Source: Candidatus Electrothrix rattekaaiensis (GTDB lineage Bacteria > Desulfobacterota > Desulfobulbia > Desulfobulbales > Desulfobulbaceae). From it: a stretch of DNA of 64,000 nucleotides. Under the pieces are notes generated by a model. It made no database searches. It saw nothing but the letters and a program-made list of their open reading frames with translations, and was not told the origin of the DNA. The translations under genes and the position numbers were made by a program. Where the stretch lies: NCBI GenBank assembly GCA_032595675.1, contig JAVQMD010000005.1:1-64000 (forward strand), given 5' to 3'. Below, in pieces: positions 1 to 6,727 of the stretch (positions are counted from its first letter, which is position 1; the number at the start of each line of letters is the position of its first letter).

Positions 1-1
1 A

Positions 2-1318
2 AGCCTGCCCGCCGGAGCCTTTGATTTCGATCACGACGGAACAGGCAACCGTCTGAGCCGTACTGTGGACAGCAGCGACGTGACCGGTTATAACTACGCC
101 ACCGGAACCAACCGGCTATCCCAAAGCACCGGGTCCGTAGCGGCGTCCTACGGTTATGATGCTTCGGGCAATATCGCCACGGACAGCACGGACACCACGG
201 CCTACAACCTGACCGATGATCAGCGACTGGCCTCGGTGACCAAGGGCGGAGTCACAGCAGGAGCCTACCAATACGACGGCCGGGGCCTGCGCACGGTCAA
301 GATTGTGAACGGGGAAGATACCCTGTTTGTCTCCTGCAAGAGCGGCAAACTCATTGCCGAGTCCGACAGTGACGGCAATATCCTGAAAGAGTACATCTAC
401 CTGGAAGGGGATATCTTCGCCCATTTTCAGTATGAGGTTCCAGCTGTTGCACCGGAGGGGACAGTAGCGGTCAGCGAACTGCCAGCGGAGGAAGCCGCGG
501 AGCCAGTACTTGCAGATAATCCTCCTGTGGTCGTGGAAGCATCAACACCCTCGGATACCGCCTTTCTTCAGCCTATCTTTTTCCTTCTGCTGTTGCAAAA
601 TAAGTCAGCGGAAGGGGCGTATTATTACATCAATGACCACCTCGGTGCCCCGCAGATTATTACCGATGACTCGGGTAGTATTGTTTGGCAGGCCGAATAC
701 CTGCCCTTCGGGAAGGTGAATATTTCTGTTGCGCAGATTGAGAATAACCTCCGTTTTCCGGGGCAGTATTTTGATGCCGAGACCGGGCTGCATTACAACT
801 GGAACCGGTATTATGATCCTGAAACCGGGCGGTATATTGCAGCTGATCCGATTGGACTTGATGGTGGGATGAATCTGTATGCGTATGTGGGAAGTGATCC
901 GGTGAATGGGATTGATCCAGAAGGGTTAATTTGTGGAACTGGTGTTTGTGTTGGTACGAGTATTCTTGTTGTTGGTGCTATTATAGCTTCTCAGGGCGAT
1001 CTTGAAATTCCCTCCAGTTCACCTGCATTGCCTGCTGATCGAATATTACCTGTTGATCGTCCATGGAGAAAAAGATCCCGCTGGCATGTATATGTCAGAT
1101 GTCATGGTGTTAAGTTTGGTGATTGTACTGATTGCCCAAAATTTATTGGTGGACAAGCTTATGGAGGAACCTTTCCTGATGCCTTTGCGAGAGCGCAAAT
1201 GGACGCCAATGGTAATCTGGGATTTCATGGTTTCAGGCAATGTCGTGCAAGGCACTGTCAGCCTGTCGCATGTTTTGAAAACGGTCAACGAAAACCCTGC
1301 CCTAAAAGTGGAAGATAA
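2..1318 (+). CDS. Rhs repeat-associated core protein with variable toxin tip, 5' truncated by window edge
   Basis: The reading frame is open from base 2, so the GTG at 65 is internal and the gene begins upstream of the window. YD-type repeats lead into the conserved Rhs core, with the motifs HLGAPQIITD, RFPGQYFDAETGLHYNWNRY and GRYIAADPIGLDGG. After the conserved DPEGL boundary the sequence changes to an unrelated tip of about 130 residues containing a short hydrophobic stretch and a Cys/His-rich end (VRCH, CTDCPK, RARHC). In Rhs proteins the core forms a cocoon and releases the C-terminal tip as a toxin; the activity of this tip is not recognised. The Sel1-like gene starting 3 bases downstream is the likely immunity partner. 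Confidence 0.9.
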   Translation, partial: SLPAGAFDFDHDGTGNRLSRTVDSSDVTGYNYATGTNRLSQSTGSVAASYGYDASGNIATDSTDTTAYNLTDDQRLASVTKGGVTAGAYQYDGRGLRTVKIVNGEDTLFVSCKSGKLIAESDSDGNILKEYIYLEGDIFAHFQYEVPAVAPEGTVAVSELPAEEAAEPVLADNPPVVVEASTPSDTAFLQPIFFLLLLQNKSAEGAYYYINDHLGAPQIITDDSGSIVWQAEYLPFGKVNISVAQIENNLRFPGQYFDAETGLHYNWNRYYDPETGRYIAADPIGLDGGMNLYAYVGSDPVNGIDPEGLICGTGVCVGTSILVVGAIIASQGDLEIPSSSPALPADRILPVDRPWRKRSRWHVYVRCHGVKFGDCTDCPKFIGGQAYGGTFPDAFARAQMDANGNLGFHGFRQCRARHCQPVACFENGQRKPCPKSGR

Positions 1319-1320
1319 AT

Positions 1321-1788
1321 ATGTTTGACTTAACGGAATTTAATGAAATGGTAAAATTGGCTGAGAAAGGAGACGCTTTTTGTCAAAATATGCTCGGAGC
1401 ACGCCTTGCAACTGGTTATTATTTAGAGAAAGACCAAGCTGGAGCATTTTATTGGTATTGTCAGGCTATTAAACAAGGGTATACACACGCTAAATGGAAT
1501 GGTGGCTCAATGATTTTAGAATGTGAAATTAAGAATATAAGCAGTTTTGTAGGGGTGAGGTTAGTCGAAGAAGCTGCTAGATCTTTCGATAATAGTGCCT
1601 GTTTATTTCTTTCTGACTGTTACCGATATGGTCAATATGGAAAAGAAGTTTCCATTAAACAAGCTGAGGATTGGGAGAAAAAGGCCGAACAGGTTAACAA
1701 GTTAGTGGAGTTCAGTCAGCCTATTGATTTGGTAGCAGAGTATTCAATTATAATTAATAAACCTATGTTGCGCCCTTTGAATCAATAG
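1321..1788 (+). CDS. Sel1-repeat-like protein, probable immunity protein for the Rhs tip
   Basis: This encodes 155 residues with Sel1-type helical repeats: a first unit around FCQNMLGARLATGYYLEK and DQAGAFYWYCQAIKQGY, and a weaker second one around SACLFLSDCYRYGQYG. The ATG lies two bases after the Rhs stop codon, preceded by GGAAG, so it is translationally linked to the toxin gene. Small proteins directly after an Rhs or CDI tip are usually cognate immunity proteins, and Sel1/TPR-like folds are used in that role. The A+T content is higher than in the Rhs core, as is usual for exchanged tip-immunity cassettes. Function is inferred from position only. Confidence 0.7.
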   Translation: MFDLTEFNEMVKLAEKGDAFCQNMLGARLATGYYLEKDQAGAFYWYCQAIKQGYTHAKWNGGSMILECEIKNISSFVGVRLVEEAARSFDNSACLFLSDCYRYGQYGKEVSIKQAEDWEKKAEQVNKLVEFSQPIDLVAEYSIIINKPMLRPLNQ

Positions 1789-1814
1789 GGTCGGACTTGA
1801 CCAAAGCACCAAGA

Positions 1815-2469
1815 CCATGGCCTGCGCACGGTCAAGACCGTGAACGGAGAAGATACCCTATTTGTCTCCTGCAAGAGCGGTAAGCTCATCGCCGAGGCGG
1901 ACAGCGACGGCAATATTCTGAAAGAGTACGTCTATCTGGAAGGGGATATTTTCGCCCATTTTCAGTATGAGGTGCCGGTTGCTCCGCTTGAAGCCACTGT
2001 CGCGGTCAACGAGCCGTCAACGAAGGAAGCCCCGGAGCCGGTGCTTGCGGATAATCCTCCTGTGGTGGCGGCAACATCAACGCCCTCGGATACCGCCTTT
2101 CTTCAGGCTATCTATTTCCTTCTGCTGTTGCAAAACAAGTCAGCGGAAGGAGCGTATTATTATGTGACAGATCACCTCGGTGCCCCGCAGATTATTACCG
2201 ATGATTCGGGCAGCATTGTCTGGCAGGCGGAGTCTCTGGCCTTTGGCAACGTGAATATCTCTGTTGCGGATATTGAAAATAACCTCCGTTTTCCGGGGCA
2301 GTACTACGATGCGGAAACCGGGCTGCATTACAACTGGAATCGGTATTATGATCCTGAAACCGGGCGGTATATTGCCGCTGATCCGATTGGGTTGGGTGGG
2401 GGGATGAATCGGGCGTATCTACGAGTTGGGGGGCTGTCAATTCAGCATCGGAAGAACTTGAGAACTTGA
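1815..2469 (+). pseudogene. Displaced Rhs core fragment, interrupted by an inserted repeat element
   Basis: Homology to the Rhs core of the first gene begins near 1815 without any start region (first in-frame start is GTG at 1840) and continues through HLGAPQIITD and the YNWNRYYDPETG block to DPIGLGGGMN at about 2409. There the frame enters an inserted element and stops at 2469. The same core resumes at 2638 (MNLYAYVGGDPVNG). Between 1840 and 2409 the DNA is closely similar to 4435-4990 and to 315-870, so this is a recent paralogous copy. Such orphan fragments act as reservoirs for recombination onto the 3' end of a complete rhs gene. It is probably not expressed as a functional protein by itself. 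Confidence 0.75.
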
Positions 2470-2636
2470 GTCTCCCGCCCTTGCCACCCACCGTTAAAAC
2501 GGTGGGCTATTATCAATCGCCCCTCCGGGGCGGGGATACTCGGAAAACAGCGTCCCGGAGGGACTGCCGAAAATAGCCCGGTGTTTCAACGCCGGGCACA
2601 GAAAATAGGCTCCCCCCTAACTCGTAGATGCGCCCG
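2410..2636. mobile_element. MITE-like 227-bp element with terminal inverted repeats and 7-bp target duplication
   Basis: The left end (2410-2433) begins CGGGCGTATCTACGAGTT and the right end (about 2612-2636) is its inverted copy with two mismatches. The element is flanked on both sides by GATGAAT (2403-2409 and 2637-2643). Removing it with one duplication rejoins the Rhs reading frame. The interior has no coding capacity but contains nested palindromes: CCCACCGTTAAAACGGTGGG, a CCCCTCCGGGG unit, GTCCCGGAGGGAC and a CCCGGTG..CGCCGGG unit. Related copies lie at 21437-21592 and 26553-26664. Non-autonomous mobility, with a transposase supplied elsewhere, is an inference. Confidence 0.8.
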
Positions 2637-3000
2637 GATGAATCTGTATGCGTATGTGGGTGGTGATCCGGTGAATGGGGTGGATCCAAAGGGATTGCAA
2701 TTTCCTATTCCAATTCCAGTTCCACCACCTCCTATCATTGCCCCGTCCAATTCGCCAATGATGATTGAATTACCGAGTCCAGAAGCACCGTCCCAGCCAA
2801 CGACATTTGATTTGGCTGAGTTAAGTTACCCAAAGCGAAATAGATGTGGATGTACTTGTACCTGTCGTGCGGATTATGATGGAAATATGAAGAATAATCC
2901 AGTTCCTATTAGTGGCGTTCTCAGTGTAACCGAGACTGTTACAGCGAATAATTGTAATCGAGCTAAGAAAATAGCAAAAAAGTTGGCGGCTGAAAATTAG
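2581..3000 (+). pseudogene. Rhs core end with a second, different C-terminal tip (continuation of the split fragment)
   Basis: The open frame begins inside the inserted element, but authentic Rhs sequence starts at 2638 with MNLYAYVGGDPVNGVDPKGL, continuing the fragment that breaks off at 2409. The tip is proline-rich (FPIPIPVPPPPI), followed by a Cys-rich segment (RCGCTCTCRADYDG) and a basic end (NCNRAKKIAKKLAAEN). Cys-rich tips of this general type occur in other Rhs proteins; their activity is unknown to me. With the 227-bp element removed, this and the upstream fragment would form one frame from about 1815 to 3000, still lacking a 5' end. Confidence 0.65.
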
Positions 3001-3117
3001 GCGCAAAACCAAAGCACCAACCATGCCGTTGTACTGATAGAGACGGGACAAAAAGAAAATAATCAAGTTGTCGGACAGACTTGATCGTTGTGATAAAAAC
3101 TTCTCTGGAGAGTGTTC

Positions 3118-3483
3118 GTGAAGCAGATTGCCATAAAAAAAACGCTAACCTATTATTTTACAGACTCCTGTACTACTAACTCTGGTAGTCTTGATGAAAA
3201 GTTCGAAAAGTTAGATGAGGAAATGAGGCTATTGCTTAAAAAGTATGATGTGCATTTGGCTGAATCCTGTATTGGCTACTATGGGTTAAAGAAGTTTTCC
3301 ATATGTAACTGTGAGTCATGCGGAAATGTTATGATCAATAGAGACAGAAATCCAACTGGTTTTGGGGGAGGTGATAGTGCGTGTGATTTTGAATTAGCCG
3401 TGCTTGATGGTGGAGATTATCGAGGACAACAATTATGTGAAGAGTGTTTGCCGAATAGCCACCGCTGGGGGCTGCACCCTTAA
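3118..3483 (+). CDS. Small protein of unknown function between Rhs fragments, probable orphan immunity protein
   Basis: I do not recognise a family. The GTG at 3118 is preferred over the GTG at 3112 because GGAG at 3107-3110 is correctly spaced only for the former. The product is about 121 residues, with two CxxC-like pairs (CNCESC near the middle and CEEC near the end), which suggests a small zinc-binding fold. Its position directly after an Rhs tip fragment suggests an immunity role. The last residues (after CEECLPN) run into DNA that belongs to the next Rhs core fragment, so the 3' end may have been replaced by recombination. Confidence 0.55.
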   Translation: MKQIAIKKTLTYYFTDSCTTNSGSLDEKFEKLDEEMRLLLKKYDVHLAESCIGYYGLKKFSICNCESCGNVMINRDRNPTGFGGGDSACDFELAVLDGGDYRGQQLCEECLPNSHRWGLHP

Positions 3484-3599
3484 ATCTGCCCAACGACCTA
3501 CTGAAAACCAGGGAAGATGCGGATAATATCACCCTGACTTATCAGTACGACGCCCTGAACCGGCTGACGCAGATCAAGCGGAACAACGGCACGACCCTG

Positions 3600-5231
3600 G
3601 TGAGCTACAACTACGATGAAACCGTGGAGGGAACGGAGCAGAAGGGCCGCCTGACCTCCATGACCGACGCCTCGGGCGGGTCAGTGTACCTGTATAATAT
3701 CCACGGCGAGCTGGTCAAAGAAACCCGCACCACTGCCGGGCAGGTCTTTGTCACTGAATACGGTTACACTGGCAACGGGGAAGTCGCGTACATGATTTAT
3801 CCCTCGGGCCGGAAGATCATCTGGAACCGCAACGATTCCGGACAGCTTGATTCAGTCCAGTCCCTGTATCAGGGCAAAACCGGCTTGCTGGCCGAAAACA
3901 TCAGCAGCAAACCCTTCGGTCCGGTCACCGGCCTGAAAATGGGCAACGACCTGACCCTGTCCCGCAGCTTCGACAGCCTGTATCGGCTCTCCGGCATCAC
4001 AGCGGGCGGGTTGTATGAACGAACCTATACCTACTGGTCGGACGGTCTGGTGCAGGATATTGTTGATCCCATCGGAACCGATCATGCCTACAGCTACGAC
4101 GACCTCGGCCAGCTGGATACGGCCAGCCTGCCCGCCGGAGCCTTTGATTTCGATCACGACGGAACGGGCAACCGCCTGAGCCGTACTGTGGACAGCAGCG
4201 ACGTGACCGGCTATTCCTACGTCACTGGCACCAACCGGCTCAATCAAAGCACCGGGGCCGTAGCGGCAGCCTACGGCTACGACGCCTCGGGTAATATCGC
4301 CACGGACAGCACGGAAACCACGGTCTACGACCTGACCGATGATCAGCGACTGGCCTTAGTGACCAAGGGCGGAGTCACTGCGGGGGCCTATCAGTACGAC
4401 GGTCGCGGCCTGCGTACGGTCAAAACCGTGAACGGGGAAGGTACCCTCTTTGTCTCCTGCAAGAGCGGTAAACTCATCGCCGAGGCGGACAGCGACGGCA
4501 ACATCACCAAAGAGTACGTCTATCTGGAAGGGGATATCTTTGCCCATTTTCAGTATGAGGTGCCGGTTGCTCCGCTTGAAGCCACTGTCGCGGTCAGCGA
4601 GCCGTCAACGAAGGAAGCCCCGGAGCCGGTGCTTGCGGATAATCCTCCTGCGGTGGCGGCAACATCAACACCCTCGGATACCGCCTTTCTTCAGCCGATA
4701 TATTTCCTTCTGCTGTTGCAAAACAAGTCAGCCGAGGGGGCGTATTATTATGTGACAGATCATCTCGGTGCGCCGCAGATTATTACCGATGATTCCGGCA
4801 GCGTGGTTTGGGAGGCGGAATACCTGCCCTTCGGGGATGTGAATATCTCCGTCGCGGATATTGAGAACAACCTCCGCTTTCCGGGGCAGTACTACGATGC
4901 TGAAACCGGGTTGCACTACAACTGGAACCGGTATTATGATCCTGAGACCGGGCGGTATATTGCTGCTGATCCGATTGGGTTGGATGGCGGGTTGAATTTG
5001 TACAGCTATGTTGATCAAAACCCAATCAACTTTATTGATCCAAAAGGTCTTTGCTTAGAGGATGCTTGTGTAGGAGAAACGATTTTAGTAACAGGTATTA
5101 TTTATTATGGCGCAAAAGCTGTTAAAGAAACATGGGATGCCCTAAAAGACAGAACCGGGAAATGTGAAGAAGGTCCATGTTCTGGATACCCATCCAGGTC
5201 AGTTGCATTTTCCCAAGCCTCCAATGAATAA
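3600..5231 (+). CDS. Rhs core protein lacking its N-terminus, with a third C-terminal tip
   Basis: Rhs/YD-repeat sequence is open from about 3459, and homology is visible from 3486 (LPNDLLKTREDADN). The first usable start in this frame is the GTG at 3600, inside a YD repeat with no clear ribosome site. The product has several YD repeats, a core copy that parallels base 2 onward of the window (shared SLPAGAFDFDHDGTGNRL block), and DPIGLDGGLNLYSYVDQNP at the tip boundary. The tip is only about 60 residues with one hydrophobic stretch (ETILVTGIIYYGAKAV). The lack of a signal or N-terminal region indicates a displaced cassette, not a complete toxin gene. No immunity gene follows. Confidence 0.7.
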   Translation: MSYNYDETVEGTEQKGRLTSMTDASGGSVYLYNIHGELVKETRTTAGQVFVTEYGYTGNGEVAYMIYPSGRKIIWNRNDSGQLDSVQSLYQGKTGLLAENISSKPFGPVTGLKMGNDLTLSRSFDSLYRLSGITAGGLYERTYTYWSDGLVQDIVDPIGTDHAYSYDDLGQLDTASLPAGAFDFDHDGTGNRLSRTVDSSDVTGYSYVTGTNRLNQSTGAVAAAYGYDASGNIATDSTETTVYDLTDDQRLALVTKGGVTAGAYQYDGRGLRTVKTVNGEGTLFVSCKSGKLIAEADSDGNITKEYVYLEGDIFAHFQYEVPVAPLEATVAVSEPSTKEAPEPVLADNPPAVAATSTPSDTAFLQPIYFLLLLQNKSAEGAYYYVTDHLGAPQIITDDSGSVVWEAEYLPFGDVNISVADIENNLRFPGQYYDAETGLHYNWNRYYDPETGRYIAADPIGLDGGLNLYSYVDQNPINFIDPKGLCLEDACVGETILVTGIIYYGAKAVKETWDALKDRTGKCEEGPCSGYPSRSVAFSQASNE

Positions 5232-5275
5232 TAGGGGACGTACCCTAATTACCCCTGAAGCATTCAACAGCGAAA
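5231..5275. repeat. Short dispersed repeat with GGGGACGTACCC core, copy 1
   Basis: The sequence after the Rhs stop, AGGGGACGTACCCTAATTA then CCCCTGAAGCATTCAACAGC, recurs at 58010-58057 and in a shorter form at 56957-56995; the core alone recurs at 19002-19016. Copies sit at the borders of toxin-antitoxin-type genes. The GGGGACGTACCCC core is a partial palindrome. Palindromic dispersed repeats of this kind are often mobilised by Y1 (RAYT-type) transposases, but none is present in the window. Confidence 0.6.
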
Positions 5276-5290
5276 ATAGGTAGTTACCTA

Positions 5291-5350
5291 AGATGCGTGT
5301 GATCCTCATCACTGCTGATACGGAATAGGAGCCACCGGAAAAATAGCCTT
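5291..5350. repeat. Direct repeat, left copy, flanking the Rpn-like gene
   Basis: The block containing ATCACTGCTGATACGG, then AGGAGCCACCGGAAAAA, is repeated at about 6219-6278 as ATCACTGCTGATACCG, then AGGAGCCATCGGAAAAA. The two copies bracket the gene at 5375-6208 exactly, as expected for a cassette that was inserted or duplicated as a unit. Confidence 0.6.
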
Positions 5351-5374
5351 TCTTCATCCCCATAGACAAACTTC

Positions 5375-6208
5375 ATGGTAGGACAACAAAAAACAGACTG
5401 GCACAGGTTACTGGGCCTGATCTTCACTGATTTTTTCACCGGTTCAGCTTGGAGCGTGGAGCTGGAAAAAGACCTGTCCATGAAAAAGCAGCTGCTGGAC
5501 ATCATCATCCTGCGTCAGGATGGAGGAAACCTCATCAGCCCCCTGCCGGACGGACTGGAAGGAATGAAGAAACACAACCTGTTGACCTTCAAATCTATCA
5601 GAGAACCACTGGACGACTGGACCCTGAAAGAACTGACCGGGCATTATGTCAATTATCGTAAGCAGATCAGCCCTTCCTTCAATGAGCTTTACCCGGAAGA
5701 GCAGTTTCAGCTCTACGGCATCAGCTCACGATACCCGAAAAAGCTCTTTTCGCAACAACTGGAGTTGACAAAGGTTCAGGACGGTGTTTACGATATATGC
5801 AGAGGCAGCGACAATATCCGGTTGATTGTGCTGAACGAAATTCCCCATGCACAACATAACGCTATCTGGCACCTGTTTAGCGGTATCCCCGGAGAAGTTG
5901 AGTTCGCGGCCCGACAGTACAGAGGCAAAACCCAGGAAATCAGCACCGTGCTGAACAGCCTGTTCGATAACTACAATCTGGAGGGATTCCCCGTGTCCTA
6001 CACAATGAAAGATTTTCAAAGAGATTATGTCAAGAATCATTTGGGCTTGCTTTCGCCGGATGATCGCCTCAAAGGGCTTTCACCGGGTGAAGTGCTAAGG
6101 CAATTTTCTTCCGATGAAGTGTTGAAGCAATTCTCACCGGATGATCGTCTCAAGGGGCTTTCGCCGGAAGAAATTGAGTTGTATCTGAAAAAGCTTGGAA
6201 AAAAGTAA
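5375..6208 (+). CDS. Rpn/PD-(D/E)XK-like protein of unknown function with C-terminal short repeats
   Basis: This encodes 277 residues. The N-terminus (DWHRLLGLIFTDFF, then VELEKDLSMKKQLLDIII) resembles Rpn-type recombination-promoting nucleases and related PD-(D/E)XK proteins, with the E and D of these blocks as possible nuclease acidic residues. A conserved middle (LDDWTLKELTGHYVNYRKQ) follows. The C-terminus repeats an LSPDDRLKGLSP-type motif about four times before a short helix (EEIELYLKKLGK), as in other Rpn and DUF4351 proteins. These proteins are usually transposon-related nucleases or their domesticated relatives. The gene is flanked by direct repeats, consistent with mobility. A ribosome site is not obvious before the ATG. 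Confidence 0.65.
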   Translation: MVGQQKTDWHRLLGLIFTDFFTGSAWSVELEKDLSMKKQLLDIIILRQDGGNLISPLPDGLEGMKKHNLLTFKSIREPLDDWTLKELTGHYVNYRKQISPSFNELYPEEQFQLYGISSRYPKKLFSQQLELTKVQDGVYDICRGSDNIRLIVLNEIPHAQHNAIWHLFSGIPGEVEFAARQYRGKTQEISTVLNSLFDNYNLEGFPVSYTMKDFQRDYVKNHLGLLSPDDRLKGLSPGEVLRQFSSDEVLKQFSPDDRLKGLSPEEIELYLKKLGKK

Positions 6209-6218
6209 CCTTTACCCC

Positions 6219-6278
6219 GGATACGAATACCCTCCATCACTGCTGATACCGAGCAGGAGCCATCGGAAAAACAGCCCC
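6219..6278. repeat. Direct repeat, right copy, flanking the Rpn-like gene
   Basis: This is the partner of the copy at 5291-5350, sharing ATCACTGCTGATAC and a GGAGCCAYCGGAAAAA block. It begins about ten bases after the stop codon of the Rpn-like gene. Confidence 0.6.
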
Positions 6279-6298
6279 CCTCTCTCCACTAAAAAAAC

Positions 6299-6336
6299 AA
6301 GGCCCTGAGTCAAGCATGATTCAGGGCCTTTCTTTT
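6299..6336 (+). terminator. Rho-independent terminator
   Basis: GGCCCTGA at 6301-6308 pairs with TCAGGGCC at 6321-6328, with two further A-T pairs, and a T-rich tail (TTTCTTTT) follows. It terminates the Rpn-like transcript. A closely related hairpin lies at 56997-57033, also just upstream of an antitoxin gene, so terminator and antitoxin were duplicated together. Confidence 0.8.
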
Positions 6337-6414
6337 ATCTCCGCCATTCATCTTGCCCGCCTCGTTCGCATCAGGTAACATGATCTTATGGAAAAATAGA
6401 GAAAACGGAGGAAG

Positions 6415-6573
6415 ATGATGAGGTCAGATAAATCGTACAGCATGAAACAGGCGGTTCGACAGCTGCCAAGTATTGTCAGTTTTGTCGAACAGGGGCACTC
6501 TGTCGGACTAACCCGAGATGGAGAAGCGGTTGCGCATCAGTCACAAAAACTTGCAGCAAAGAGGTTGTGTTGA
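6415..6573 (+). CDS. Orphan Phd-like antitoxin, 52 residues
   Basis: The ATG at 6415 follows a strong ribosome site (GGAGGA at 6407-6412). The peptide starts MMRSDKSYSMKQAVRQLPSI and continues with SFVEQGHSVGLTRDG, matching the gene at 57112-57273 through most of its length. That copy is followed by a PIN-domain toxin gene; this one is followed by no toxin. The Phd/YefM-type start (short strand, then a helix, then a GxSVxLTRDG strand) fits a DNA-binding antitoxin. The C-terminus differs (LAAKRLC) and may be degenerate. It may be a relic, or it may act in trans as an anti-addiction antitoxin. Confidence 0.6.
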   Translation: MMRSDKSYSMKQAVRQLPSIVSFVEQGHSVGLTRDGEAVAHQSQKLAAKRLC

Positions 6574-6641
6574 CAGCAAGGTGCTGGTATTGTAGAAACG
6601 GCTTCCCAGTCAAAGAATCCTGCAAGGGGTTCACACGATCA

Positions 6642-6690
6642 GCTCAGGGCGACATCCTGAGCGTAATTCTCTTGTACTCTCTGTACAAGA
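6642..6690. promoter_or_regulatory. Two adjacent palindromes upstream of gatA, possible operator or leader hairpins
   Basis: GCTCAGG (6642-6648) pairs with CCTGAGC (6656-6662), and TCTTGTAC (6670-6677) pairs with GTACAAGA (6683-6690) across a 5-base loop. They lie 40-85 bases before the gatA start. The second one looks like an operator-type dyad. No terminator T-run follows, so an operator or an mRNA leader structure is more likely than a terminator. The assignment is by position only. Confidence 0.4.
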
Positions 6691-6727
6691 AATAATTCGC
6701 AGAGCTTAGAACGATAATAAAGAAAAC

